A stretch of 64,000 nucleotides of DNA from assembly GCF_900110025.1 (NCBI RefSeq), contig NZ_FOCE01000001.1:537382-601381 (forward strand). The letters are read 5' to 3'. Below the pieces are notes generated by a model. The model worked only from the letters and a program-made list of their open reading frames with translations, searched no databases and was not told the origin of the DNA. Positions within the stretch are counted from its first letter, which is position 1; each line of letters begins with the position of its first letter. The stretch comes from Gemmobacter aquatilis (GTDB lineage Bacteria > Pseudomonadota > Alphaproteobacteria > Rhodobacterales > Rhodobacteraceae). Positions 47,489 to 56,771 of this stretch are shown in pieces. Both the position numbers and the translations under genes were made by a program.

Positions 47489-47535
47489 CTTGGCCAAAAT
47501 ATCCTGGGGGTCCGGGGGCAAAGCCCCCGGGGGTC
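47483..47535. repeat. Dispersed intergenic repeat, copy 5
   Basis: TTCATCTTGGCCAAAATATCC, then TGGGGGT and the hairpin CCGGGGGC-AAA-GCCCCCGG (47512-47530). Its left end carries the probable queG start codon (CAT of TTCATC), so the element reaches into the gene. Confidence 0.75.
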
Positions 47536-47539
47536 GTGG

Positions 47540-48205
47540 TCAGAAATCCAGATCGGCATAATGCCCCGGCGGCGGGAAGCCCGGCACCTGATCCGCCAGC
47601 AGCGCCCGGAAGGACGGGCGCGATTTCAGCTTCACATACCAGTCCTTCACCACCGCATGGCGGTTCCAGTCCACATCCGAGATATAGTCCAGACAGCTCA
47701 GATGCGCGGCGGCGGCAAAATCCGCCAGCGTCATCGTATCCCCGGCCAGCCAGCGCCGCTGGTCCAGCAGCCATGCCATGTAATCCAGATGATACTTGAT
47801 CCGGTTCGCCCCCGATTTGACATTCTTGCTGTCCGGGTAGCCCGCCGCCATCACCTTCTTGTTCACCCGCTCATACAGCAGCTTCGAGGTGACCTCGCTA
47901 TGAAACTTGTCGTCGAACCAGTTGCACAGCCGCCGCACCTCATAGCGCGAATCCGGGTCGCGCGGCATCAGCGCCGGGGCGGGATAGGCTTCCTCCAGAT
48001 ATTCGCAGATCGCCTGGCTCTCGCTCATCACGCGGGTATCCATGCGCAGCACCGGCACCTTGCCCGCCGGGTTGCGCCGCAGGAAATCGGGCGACTGTTC
48101 CCAATAGCGTTCCTCGACCAGTTCCACCTCGATCCGTTTCTCTGCCAGCGTCAGGCGCACCTTGCGGCAGAAGGGGGACAGGGGGAAATGATACAGGCGG
48201 TTCAT
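47540..48205 (-). CDS. Glutathione S-transferase family protein
   Basis: 221 residues. N-terminal thioredoxin-like fold: MNRLYHFPLSPFCRKVRLTL, with Ser/Cys in SPFCRK, the glutathione-binding loop GKVPVLRMDTRVMSESQAIC and YLEEAYP. C-terminal helical domain with KWYVKLKSRPSFRALLAD-like motif (DWYVKLKSRPSFRAL). The start (YHFPLSPFCRKVR, EERYWE) resembles FzlA, the GST-like FtsZ-binding division protein of alphaproteobacteria; I give that only as a possibility. It has no neighbouring division gene. SD is weak (AAGCTGTGCC). Confidence 0.85.
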   Translation of the reverse strand: MNRLYHFPLSPFCRKVRLTLAEKRIEVELVEERYWEQSPDFLRRNPAGKVPVLRMDTRVMSESQAICEYLEEAYPAPALMPRDPDSRYEVRRLCNWFDDKFHSEVTSKLLYERVNKKVMAAGYPDSKNVKSGANRIKYHLDYMAWLLDQRRWLAGDTMTLADFAAAAHLSCLDYISDVDWNRHAVVKDWYVKLKSRPSFRALLADQVPGFPPPGHYADLDF

Positions 48206-48275
48206 CGCAGGCACAGCTTTCCGAAAGGGATAACCCTCATTGCCGCAGCGCGCCCCCAAATTCAACCCGTAAGGG

Positions 48276-49034
48276 TCACTCCTCGAAACAGGCCGCCCGC
48301 CCATCCGCCGCAATCGTCTCGGCGCCCGACTGGATCTGCGCCGCCCGCCGCCGCGTCACCGGCCCCGGTTTCGCCGGATTGCGCTCTTTCGGGTCGGGCA
48401 GCACCGCCGCCAGCCGTGCCGCCTGCTGCGCCGAAAGCTGCGCCGCCGGGATGCCGTAATAATGCTGCGCCGCCGCCTCCACCCCGAACACGCCTTCGCC
48501 GAATTCGGCAACGTTCAGATAAACCTCAAGGATCCGCCGCTTGCTCCAGACCAGTTCCACCGCCGGGGTCAGCACGCCTTCCATCGCCTTGCGCGCCCAA
48601 TTGCGCCCCTGCCACAGAAAGACATTCTTCACCACCTGCTGGCTGATGGTCGAGGCGCCGCGATTGCCGCCCTCGGCCAGCGCCGCGCGGATCGCCGCCA
48701 TGTCAAACCCCCAGTGCAGGCAGAAATTCGCATCCTCCGCCGCCACCGCCGCCCGCGCCATCACCGGCGCGATCTCTTCCATCGGCACCCAGTCCTTCTG
48801 CAGGCCACCCAGCCGCCAGCGTTCCTGCATCATGTAGAAATCGCCCGGCACCGGCACGACGGTATAGATCAGCACCAGCGCGCCGAAGAACCCGGCCACC
48901 AGCCCGGTCCCACGCACCGCCCACCGCCACAACCGGCGCGGCCAGCCGATCGGCACCGCCGCCACCAGTTCCGGTTCCGGCGCGGCGGGGGGCGCCTTGG
49001 CGGCGGGTTTCTTGCGGGGGGCGGGTTTGGACAT
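48276..49034 (-). CDS. mtgA: Monofunctional biosynthetic peptidoglycan transglycosylase
   Basis: 252 residues. After a basic, alanine-rich N-terminus comes one membrane span (GTGLVAGFFGALVLIYTVVP, about residues 45-65), then the GT51 domain: catalytic Glu in AAEDANFCLHWGFD, GASTISQQVVKNVFLW and KRRILEVYLNVAEFG. It polymerises lipid II glycan strands at the periplasmic face without a transpeptidase domain. The ATG 49032-49034 follows a weak upstream region; an ATG 96 bases earlier adds unconserved residues. Confidence 0.93.
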   Translation of the reverse strand: MSKPAPRKKPAAKAPPAAPEPELVAAVPIGWPRRLWRWAVRGTGLVAGFFGALVLIYTVVPVPGDFYMMQERWRLGGLQKDWVPMEEIAPVMARAAVAAEDANFCLHWGFDMAAIRAALAEGGNRGASTISQQVVKNVFLWQGRNWARKAMEGVLTPAVELVWSKRRILEVYLNVAEFGEGVFGVEAAAQHYYGIPAAQLSAQQAARLAAVLPDPKERNPAKPGPVTRRRAAQIQSGAETIAADGRAACFEE

Positions 49035-49126
49035 GCGGCCCAGAAACCACGAAGCCCGCGCTGCGGTCAAGCAGGCGCGGGCCCCGGTTTGTCGCCGGGC
49101 GGGGTTTCCCCCGCCCGCGCCTGTTC

Positions 49127-52100
49127 TCACTCGGCCAGAACCGCCGCGCGTTCATCGCTCAGCGGATGGGCCAGATGCACCAGCATCTCTTTCGGGCAGA
49201 CCTGCAGGAAATTCGCCCGCTCGGCCTCCCAGTTCGCCAGAATCCGCGTCGCCTTCACGCTGCCGGTCTCGGCGGCGTGCCGCTCCACCAGCCCGCGCAG
49301 TTGCGCTTCCCAATGCGGGTGGCTGACGGCGCAGGTCACCAGGCTTTCCAGGTTCATGAACTCTTCCGCCGACCCGTCCGGGTCATACAGATAAGCCATG
49401 CCCCCGGTCATCCCGGCGCCGAAGTTGGCACCGATCTTGCCCAGAATCACCGCCACCCCGCCGGTCATGTATTCACAGCCGTTGGAGCCGCAGCCCTCCA
49501 CCACCACTTTCGCACCCGAGTTGCGCACCGCAAAGCGCTCGCCCGCCCGGCCTGCCGCGAACAGATGCCCGTCGGTCGCACCATACAGCACCGTGTTGCC
49601 GACGATGGTGTTCTCGCTGGCCACCAGCGGCGACGACATCGACGGCCGCACCACGATCAACCCGCCCGACAGACCCTTGCCGACATAGTCGTTGGCATCG
49701 CCCTGCACTTCGATCTTCAACCCGTTGACGGCAAAAGCCCCCAGCGATTGCCCGGCATTCCCGGTCAGCTTCACCGTCAGATGGTCGGGTTGCAGGTTGT
49801 TGCGCATCCCGAACTTCTTCACGATATGGCTGGACGACCGCGTGCCGATGGTGCGCAGCGTGTTGCGCACCGCATAGCTCAGCTGCATCTTCTCGCCATC
49901 CTCGAAGAACCGCGCGCCGTCCTTGACGATTTCCGCATCCAGCGTATCGGGCACATGGTTGCGCGGCTTGCTGCGATCATAGGTGATCTTCTGCGCGCCA
50001 TCGACGGTGATCAGCAGCGGGTTCAGGTCAAGGTCATCCAGATGCGCCGACCCACGGCTGACCTGGCTCAGCAGATCCGCCCGCCCGATGATTTCATCCA
50101 TCGACCGCGCACCGATGCTGGCCAGAATCTCGCGCACTTCCTGGGCATAGAAGGTGATCAGGTTCACCACCTTGTCCGCCGTGCCGGTGAACTTGGCCCG
50201 CAGTTCCGGGTTCTGCGTGCACACGCCCACCGGGCAGGTGTTGCTCTGGCACTGGCGCACCATGATGCAGCCCATGGCGATCAGCGCGGCGGTGCCGATG
50301 CCGTATTCCTCGGCCCCCAGCATCGCCGCCATCACCACGTCACGCCCGGTGCGCAAACCGCCATCGGTGCGCAGCGTCACCCGCTCGCGCAGGTTGTTCA
50401 TCGACAACACCTGATGCGCCTCGGTCAGACCCATCTCCCACGGCAGACCGGCATATTTGATGCTGGTCCCCGGCGAGGCGCCGGTGCCCCCATTATGGCC
50501 GGAAATCAGGATGATGTCGGCCTTGGCCTTCGCCACCCCCGCCGCAATCGTGCCCACGCCGGAGGCCGACACCAGCTTCACCGTCACCTTGGCGCGCGGG
50601 TTGATCTGCTTCAGGTCATAGATCAGCTGCGCCAGATCTTCGATGGAATAGATGTCGTGATGCGGCGGCGGCGAAATCAGCGTCACCCCCTTGGTCGAAT
50701 GCCGCAGCCGCGCGATCAGCTCCGTCACCTTCATGCCCGGAAGCTGGCCACCCTCGCCGGGCTTGGCGCCCTGCGCGACCTTGATTTCAAGCTCCTCGCA
50801 GTGGTTCAGGTATTCGGCGGTCACGCCGAACCGGCCCGAGGCCACCTGCTTGATCTTGGCCGACGGGTTGTCGCCATTGGCTTCCGGCAGGAAATGCGCC
50901 GGATCTTCGCCGCCCTCGCCGCTGTCCGATTTCGCGCCGATGCGATTCATCGCCACGTTCAGCGTCTTGTGCGCCTCCGGGCCAAGCGCCCCAAGGCTCA
51001 TGCCCGGCGTGACGAACCGCTTGCGGATCGAGGTGATGGATTCCACCTCCTCCAGCGGCACCGGCTTGCCCAGCGCCTTGATGTCCAGCAAGTCGCGGAT
51101 ATGGATCGGCGGGTTGGCCCGCATCGCCGCACTGTATTGCTTCCACACGTCATAAGACGCCCGGTCACAGGCCGATTGCAGCATGTGCATGGTCTGCGCT
51201 TCCCAGGCGTGCTTCTCGCCCGAGCGCCGCGCCTTGTAGAAGCCGCCAATCGGCAACACATCGCTGCCGCCCAGCCAGCCCTTGGCGTGAACCTCTTCGG
51301 CCTTCATCTGGATGCCATGCAGACCGATGCCCGAAATGCGGCTGTGCATCCCCGGGAAATATTCGGCCACCATGGCACGGCTCAGCCCCACCGCCTCGAA
51401 GTTCAAGCCGCCGCGATAGGACGAGATCACCGAAATCCCCATCTTCGCCATGATCTTCAACAGACCGGCGTCGATGGCATCGCGGTAGCGCCGCATCGCA
51501 TCGGTGATATTGCCGTCCAGCAGCCCGCGCGCGATCCGGTCGGCAATGCTGTCCTGCGCCAGATAGGGGTTCACCGTGGTCGCGCCGCAGCCGATCAGCA
51601 CCGCGAAATAATGGGGGTCGATGCACTCCGCCGACCGCACGTTCAACGAGGTGAAGGTCCGCAGCCCCTTGCGCGTCAGCCAGCTATGCACCGCCGAGGT
51701 CGCAAGGATCATCGGCATCGCCACCTTGCCCGCGCCCTGATGCTCGTCGCTCAGCACCAGATGCAGCGCGCCAGACCGCACGGCGTCTTCCGCCTCGGCC
51801 CGGATGCGCTCCAGCCCCAGCCGCAGCGCCTCTTGATCCGCGCCCGCCGCAAACGTGCAGTCGATCACCGCCACATGCGCGCCGAACTGCTTCAGCATCA
51901 CCGCATATTCGGCATTGGCGATGAACGGGCTTTCCAGCACCAGAATCTCGGTCTGGCTGGAGTTTTCGTCCAGCACGTTCTTCAGGTTGCCGAACCGCGT
52001 CTTCAGGCTCATCACCCGGCTTTCCCGCAGCGAGTCGATCGGCGGGTTGGTCACCTGGCTGAAGTTCTGGCGGAAGAAATGGCTCAGCGGGCGGTATTGC

Positions 52101-53665
52101 TTCGACAGCACCGCCGCCGGCGTGTCATCGCCCATCGAGGCGATCATTTCCTTGCCGTCTTCGGCCATCGGCGCCAGAACCTGTTCCAGTTCCTCCACCG
52201 AATAGCCCGCCGCGATCTGCCGCTTGCGCAGTTCGCCGCCCTGATAGGTCACGTTTTCCGGCACGTCGCGCAGCATCGAGTTCAGGTCCACGACCTTCTC
52301 GATCCAGTCGCCATAGGGCTGGCTGCCCGCCAGACGGTTCTTGATGTCCATGTCGTGGTACAGCTTGCCCTCGCGGGTATCGACCGCGATCATCTGCCCC
52401 GGCCCAAGCGCGCCCTTTTCGCGGATCGTGGTTTCGTCCACCGGCACCATGCCCGCTTCCGACCCGGCGATCAGCAGCCCGTCGCCCGTCACCACATAGC
52501 GCATCGGCCGCAGCCCGTTGCGGTCCAGCCCGCCGCAGACCCAGCGCCCGTCGGTCATCGCCAGCGCCGCCGGGCCGTCCCACGGCTCCATCACGGCGTT
52601 GCAATAGGCATACATATCCGCCCAGGCCTTCGGCATGTCGGTGGTGGTCTTGCTCCAGGCCTCGGGCACCAGCATCGTCTTGGCCATCGGCGCCGACCGG
52701 CCAGACCGCACCAGAACCTCGAACACCGCATCCAGCGCGCCACTGTCCGACGTGCCTGCCGGGATGATCGGCTTGATATCCTCGGCCGCCTCGCCAAACG
52801 CGGATGAGGCCATGCGGATCTCGTGCGATTTCATCCAGTTGACGTTGCCCTTCAGCGTGTTGATCTCGCCGTTATGGGCCAACATGCGGAACGGCTGGGC
52901 CAGCCACCATTGCGGGAAGGTGTTGGTGGAATAGCGCTGGTGATAGATCGCAAAGGTCGATTCGAACCGCTCGTCCTGCAGATCGGGATAGAACACCGAT
53001 ACCTGCTCGGCCAGCATCATCCCCTTGTAGATGATCGACCGGCAGGACAGGCTGCACAGATACAGCCCCTGGATATGCGCGGCCAGCACCGCCTTCTCGA
53101 TCCGGCGGCGGATGATATACAGCTCGCGCTCGAACTGCTCCTGATCAATGTCCTTCTCGCAGCGGATCAGGATCTGCTCGATCTCGGGCCGCGTCGCATT
53201 GGCCTTGTCGCCCAGCACCGAGGTATCCACCGGCACATGGCGCCAGCCATAGATATAGTGCCCCATCCGCAGCACTTCGGCCTCGACGATGGTCCGGCAA
53301 CGTTCCTGCGCGCCGAAATCCGTGCGCGGCAGGAACACCTGCCCCACCGCCACCAGCTTGTTCAGATCGGGCTCATGCCCGGTGCGGCGGATCACGTCGT
53401 AAAAGAACTTGACCGGGATCTGCACATGGATGCCCGCGCCGTCGCCCGTCTTGCCATCGGCATCCACCGCGCCCCGGTGCCAGATCGCCCGCAGCGCATC
53501 GATCCCCGATTGCACCACCTTGCGGCTCGGCTTGCCCGAGATCGCGACAACCAGACCCACCCCGCAAGAGGAATGCTCGTCATCCTCTTTCCACAGCCCA
53601 TGGGCGTGCATGTAGGCGCGCTTGGTCTCTTCTGCCTTCACCCAGGCTTCATCATAGATCGTCAT
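49127..53665 (-). CDS. gltB: Glutamate synthase (NADPH) large subunit
   Basis: 1512 residues. An N-terminal propeptide of 33 residues ends before the catalytic Cys34 in EHSSCGVGLV, which hydrolyses glutamine (Ntn-type class II amidotransferase). The central and FMN synthase domains follow (SGHNGGTGASPGTSIKYAGL), with the 3Fe-4S motif in CIMVRQCQSNTCPVGVCTQN and the C-terminal GXGXG beta-helix (GSNGCEYMTGGVAVILG). With GltD it makes two glutamates from 2-oxoglutarate and glutamine. The gene start overlaps the upstream gene by 14 bases. gltD lies 1.7 kb upstream, with two genes between. Confidence 0.97.
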   Translation of the reverse strand: MTIYDEAWVKAEETKRAYMHAHGLWKEDDEHSSCGVGLVVAISGKPSRKVVQSGIDALRAIWHRGAVDADGKTGDGAGIHVQIPVKFFYDVIRRTGHEPDLNKLVAVGQVFLPRTDFGAQERCRTIVEAEVLRMGHYIYGWRHVPVDTSVLGDKANATRPEIEQILIRCEKDIDQEQFERELYIIRRRIEKAVLAAHIQGLYLCSLSCRSIIYKGMMLAEQVSVFYPDLQDERFESTFAIYHQRYSTNTFPQWWLAQPFRMLAHNGEINTLKGNVNWMKSHEIRMASSAFGEAAEDIKPIIPAGTSDSGALDAVFEVLVRSGRSAPMAKTMLVPEAWSKTTTDMPKAWADMYAYCNAVMEPWDGPAALAMTDGRWVCGGLDRNGLRPMRYVVTGDGLLIAGSEAGMVPVDETTIREKGALGPGQMIAVDTREGKLYHDMDIKNRLAGSQPYGDWIEKVVDLNSMLRDVPENVTYQGGELRKRQIAAGYSVEELEQVLAPMAEDGKEMIASMGDDTPAAVLSKQYRPLSHFFRQNFSQVTNPPIDSLRESRVMSLKTRFGNLKNVLDENSSQTEILVLESPFIANAEYAVMLKQFGAHVAVIDCTFAAGADQEALRLGLERIRAEAEDAVRSGALHLVLSDEHQGAGKVAMPMILATSAVHSWLTRKGLRTFTSLNVRSAECIDPHYFAVLIGCGATTVNPYLAQDSIADRIARGLLDGNITDAMRRYRDAIDAGLLKIMAKMGISVISSYRGGLNFEAVGLSRAMVAEYFPGMHSRISGIGLHGIQMKAEEVHAKGWLGGSDVLPIGGFYKARRSGEKHAWEAQTMHMLQSACDRASYDVWKQYSAAMRANPPIHIRDLLDIKALGKPVPLEEVESITSIRKRFVTPGMSLGALGPEAHKTLNVAMNRIGAKSDSGEGGEDPAHFLPEANGDNPSAKIKQVASGRFGVTAEYLNHCEELEIKVAQGAKPGEGGQLPGMKVTELIARLRHSTKGVTLISPPPHHDIYSIEDLAQLIYDLKQINPRAKVTVKLVSASGVGTIAAGVAKAKADIILISGHNGGTGASPGTSIKYAGLPWEMGLTEAHQVLSMNNLRERVTLRTDGGLRTGRDVVMAAMLGAEEYGIGTAALIAMGCIMVRQCQSNTCPVGVCTQNPELRAKFTGTADKVVNLITFYAQEVREILASIGARSMDEIIGRADLLSQVSRGSAHLDDLDLNPLLITVDGAQKITYDRSKPRNHVPDTLDAEIVKDGARFFEDGEKMQLSYAVRNTLRTIGTRSSSHIVKKFGMRNNLQPDHLTVKLTGNAGQSLGAFAVNGLKIEVQGDANDYVGKGLSGGLIVVRPSMSSPLVASENTIVGNTVLYGATDGHLFAAGRAGERFAVRNSGAKVVVEGCGSNGCEYMTGGVAVILGKIGANFGAGMTGGMAYLYDPDGSAEEFMNLESLVTCAVSHPHWEAQLRGLVERHAAETGSVKATRILANWEAERANFLQVCPKEMLVHLAHPLSDERAAVLAE

Positions 53666-54383
53666 GGCTTTGGGCCTCCGTGGCTAGGTCAGGTTGCGGC
53701 GCGGGCTGGGGCCGGTAAGACGACATCAGCGCCCCGCATTCGAAAATCGGCTGGGTCGCGGCGAAACCGGGCTGCCCCGGTTTCAGAATTTTCATCGGGC
53801 TGCCATCCATCGGCAACCATTTTTCGCCGTCCCACCATTCCGACGGCCCGGCAAAGAACAGCCGCAACTCGGGGTGAACGAACTCCCGCCCGCGCGAGCG
53901 GCGCAGCACCTGCCCCTCGGCGTCGGTCTCGGTGAAATCGAAACGCGTCTCGCGCAGGGTCGTGCCGTCGATCACCACCGTCCGCCCGGTCAGCGCGTCA
54001 TGGCCGGTCACATGGCTGTGCGCGCCGTCATCCTTCGACAGGTTGAAATCGAAATCGTCGCGCCCGGCCAGCAGATCGTCAAAACTGGCCGGATCGGTGG
54101 GGTTCGGGTCCAGCGTCTGGCGCAGATTGGGGTTGAACTCATAGCTTTCCACCCATTGCGTCTGGCGGTCGATCCGGCTCAGGAAGAACATCCCCTCCTG
54201 ATCGAAATCCGCGCGCCACTGGTCGCCCGGCGCATCCGCCGTGCAGCGATAGTGATTCGACACCCGGCAGCCGCGCGCCTGCACCGTCAAGAACGTCTCG
54301 CACCCCTTGGGCGGGGTGAAACTGCCCGCCTCTGCCGCAGGCGCTGCCAGAAGCAGCGCCAGAAGGATCATCCCCGCCTTCAT
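53652..54383 (-). CDS. Secreted hypothetical protein between gltD and gltB
   Basis: 243 residues with a signal peptide (MKAGMILLALLLAAPAAEAG). The mature part carries conserved cysteines (KGCETFLTV, GCRVSNHYRC) and beta-rich sequence (WVESYEFNPNLRQTL, RTVVIDGTTLRETRFDF); the tail is low in structure. I do not recognise a family. It overlaps the alpha/beta hydrolase by four bases (ATGA) and gltB by 14 bases, so it is part of the same transcript. Periplasmic location expected. Confidence 0.7.
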   Translation of the reverse strand: MKAGMILLALLLAAPAAEAGSFTPPKGCETFLTVQARGCRVSNHYRCTADAPGDQWRADFDQEGMFFLSRIDRQTQWVESYEFNPNLRQTLDPNPTDPASFDDLLAGRDDFDFNLSKDDGAHSHVTGHDALTGRTVVIDGTTLRETRFDFTETDAEGQVLRRSRGREFVHPELRLFFAGPSEWWDGEKWLPMDGSPMKILKPGQPGFAATQPIFECGALMSSYRPQPAPQPDLATEAQSHDDL

Positions 54384-55192
54384 GCCGCTTCCTCCTCAAT
54401 TGCCGGGCCGATCTGCACCGCCCGCATCTGTGCCTTCAACATCTGCCGCAGCTTGCGCACCCGTCCGCCCAGCGCCAGTTGCACCACGTCATCCAGAATA
54501 CCCGCATCATACAGCCGCTTGACCGAATCGTGCTGCACCTTGGGCAGCAAGAAAACCTGCACATTTTCCGCCGGGCGCAGCAGCCGCAATTGCGGTGCCT
54601 CGCGCCGGTTGCGGCCAAAGATAATGCAATGCTGCGTCTGCGCCGCCATGTGATCGCCCGCCTGATGCACCCGAATCGTCTCGATCCTTGCGCGGAACTG
54701 CGCCCAGCGCCGCTCGTCCGGCACGATGTCAGGATCGACCGACAGTTGCGGCGACAACGCCAGCACCCGGTCGAATCGCGTGAAGCCGCTCAGCACCAGC
54801 GCCGAAAACCCGCCCAGCGAATGGCCCATCGCCACCACCTCGCGCACGCCCAGCCGCGCCACTTCGGCCTCGATGATCTCCACCATCTCCTCGATCAGCC
54901 CCGGCGCGTTCAGCCAGCTGCGCGCCGGATCGGCCAGATACAGCGCATGGTCGCGGCCTGCCGCGCTGGCGGTCTTGGCGAATTCCAGCCGGGGTGGCTG
55001 CTTGCCATTGCGCCCCACGCCCGAGAAGCACACGACCAGCCGGTCGCTTTTGCCCGCGTGCCGCCACAGCCGCAGCCGCGCATCGGCGCGCAGCATGTCG
55101 ATCTTCACATCGGGCCGGGCACGGCGCGGCGGATGCACCGGCACAGGGGCTTCCGCCCCTTCCCGCATCTCCGCTTGCAGCACCTCGTCCAT
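54380..55192 (-). CDS. Alpha/beta hydrolase family protein
   Basis: 270 residues with the nucleophile elbow GHSLGG (123-128, Ser125) in REVVAMGHSLGGFSALV. N-terminal strand DRLVVCFSGVGRNGK holds the oxyanion region, an Asp is likely around VLALSPQLSVDPD, and a His in LPKVQHDSVKRLYD. No signal peptide. Substrate unknown. First of the three genes ending in gltB; separated from gltD by 142 bases with a palindromic hairpin. Confidence 0.75.
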   Translation of the reverse strand: MDEVLQAEMREGAEAPVPVHPPRRARPDVKIDMLRADARLRLWRHAGKSDRLVVCFSGVGRNGKQPPRLEFAKTASAAGRDHALYLADPARSWLNAPGLIEEMVEIIEAEVARLGVREVVAMGHSLGGFSALVLSGFTRFDRVLALSPQLSVDPDIVPDERRWAQFRARIETIRVHQAGDHMAAQTQHCIIFGRNRREAPQLRLLRPAENVQVFLLPKVQHDSVKRLYDAGILDDVVQLALGGRVRKLRQMLKAQMRAVQIGPAIEEEAA

Positions 55193-55296
55193 GGTTTTCC
55201 GTCTCTCCTGATCGGTCAGTCTTGCTGCCGGATCATCCGCCAGCCGGGAAAGGAAGGGGGCAAATCTGTCGCACGCAGGTCCGACCGGGGGTGTAC

Positions 55297-55326
55297 GGGG
55301 GGTGTACGCATGTCACCCCCCCCTTT
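55297..55326. repeat. Hairpin between gltD and hydrolase genes
   Basis: GGGGGGTG-TACGCATGT-CACCCCCC followed on the plus strand by CCTTTTT. It looks like a terminator on the strand opposite to the genes. A direct repeat GGGGTGTACG flanks the left arm. Confidence 0.55.
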
Positions 55327-55334
55327 TTCCGGTC

Positions 55335-56771
55335 TTATTCCGCTGCGACCGAGGCCGGGGCCGCCAGATAGGCCGCAATCGAATCCGCCGCCTCGCGCCC
55401 GTCGCGGATGGCCCAGACCACCAATGACGCACCGCGCACGATGTCGCCCGCCGCGTAAACCCCGGGAAGCGAGGTTTGATGCGTGCGGAAATCGGCCTTG
55501 ATCGTGCCCCAGCGGGTGACCGCCAGTTCCGGCACGCCCCACAGCGTCGGCAGGTCTTCCGGCTCGAAGCCCAGCGCGGTGATCACAAGGTCCGCAGGCT
55601 CGATATAGTCAGCGCCTTCAATGACTTCCGGGCTCTGGCGCCCTGTCGCATCCGGGGCACCAAGGCGCATTTTCTGCACCATCACCCCTTCCACCGACGC
55701 CCCGCCGGTGAAGCCTTTGGGTGCCGACAGCCAGACAAATTCCACGCCTTCCTCCTCGGCATTCTGCGTCTCGCGCTGCGAGCCGGGCATATTGGCCCGG
55801 TCGCGGCGATACAGGCACTTCACGCTCACCGCGCCCTGCCGGATCGCCGTGCGCACGCAGTCCATCGCGGTGTCGCCGCCGCCGATCACCACCACCCGCT
55901 TGCCCGCCGCGTTCAGCTCGCCATTGTCATAGGCTTCAACCTCGTCGCCAAAGCTTTTCCGGTTGGAAACCGTAAGGTAATCAAGCGCTTGCACAATTCC
56001 CTTGGCCCCCGAACCCGGCCCGCCAACGCCCCGCATCTTGTAGACGCCGGTGGCAATCAGCACCGCGTCATGCTGGCCGCGGATCGCATCAAAGCTCAGA
56101 TCCTCGCCCACCTTGCAGTTCATCACGAAGTTCACGCCCGAAGCTTCGAGTTGCTCAACCCGTTGCATCACAATGGGTTTTTCCAGCTTGAAGCCGGGGA
56201 TACCATAGGTCAGCAACCCACCCGCGCGGTCATAGCGATCATAGACCGTCACCTGATAGCCCTTGCGGCGCAGCATGTCCGCCGCCGCCAGCCCGCCCGG
56301 CCCGGCGCCGATCACCGCGACGCTCTCGCCCCGCTCCACCATCGGCTTCACCGGCTGGACCCAGCCATTTTCCCAAGCCGTATCCGTGATATACTTCTCG
56401 ACCGAACCGATAGTCACCGTGCCATGGCCCGACTGTTCGATCACGCAATTGCCTTCGCACAGGCGGTCCTGCGGGCAGATGCGGCCACAGATTTCCGGGA
56501 AGGTATTGGTCGCCTGGCTGATTTCATAGGCTTCCTGCAGCCGTCCCTCGGCGGTCATGCGCAGCCAGTCGGGGATATTGTTGTGCAGCGGGCAATGCGA
56601 CTGGCAATAGGGCACGCCACACTGGCTGCACCGGCTCGCCTGCTCCGCCGCCTTCTGCGCCGCGTATTCGCGGTAAATCTCGTGAAAATCCTGCGACCGC
56701 AGATCCGCCGGGCGCTTCTCGGGCATCTCCCGCTTCACGCTGACAAACTGAAGCATCCGTTCCTTGGCCAT
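55335..56771 (-). CDS. gltD: Glutamate synthase (NADPH) small subunit
   Basis: 478 residues. N-terminal 4Fe-4S cysteines are in SRCSQCGVPYCQSHCPLHNN and PEICGRICPQDRLCEGNCV. Two Rossmann domains follow: FAD at VIGAGPGGLAAADMLRRKGY and NADPH at VVVIGGGDTAMDCVRTAIR. It passes electrons from NADPH to the FMN of GltB. The start MAKERMLQFVSVKREMPEKR has GGGAGGCGCC upstream. Promoter region is the 162-base gap to uppP. Confidence 0.96.
   Translation of the reverse strand: MAKERMLQFVSVKREMPEKRPADLRSQDFHEIYREYAAQKAAEQASRCSQCGVPYCQSHCPLHNNIPDWLRMTAEGRLQEAYEISQATNTFPEICGRICPQDRLCEGNCVIEQSGHGTVTIGSVEKYITDTAWENGWVQPVKPMVERGESVAVIGAGPGGLAAADMLRRKGYQVTVYDRYDRAGGLLTYGIPGFKLEKPIVMQRVEQLEASGVNFVMNCKVGEDLSFDAIRGQHDAVLIATGVYKMRGVGGPGSGAKGIVQALDYLTVSNRKSFGDEVEAYDNGELNAAGKRVVVIGGGDTAMDCVRTAIRQGAVSVKCLYRRDRANMPGSQRETQNAEEEGVEFVWLSAPKGFTGGASVEGVMVQKMRLGAPDATGRQSPEVIEGADYIEPADLVITALGFEPEDLPTLWGVPELAVTRWGTIKADFRTHQTSLPGVYAAGDIVRGASLVVWAIRDGREAADSIAAYLAAPASVAAE

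Noticed and set aside
46199-48646. 815-codon open frame running opposite DUF1294, queG and GST
   Set aside because: Crosses three real genes and intergenic repeats; P/R/H-rich shadow.
49166-52807. 1213-codon open frame on the plus strand opposite gltB
   Set aside because: It lies fully antisense to a complete gltB; composition is H/R/Q-rich, typical of the shadow frame of GC-rich genes, and no family match is seen.
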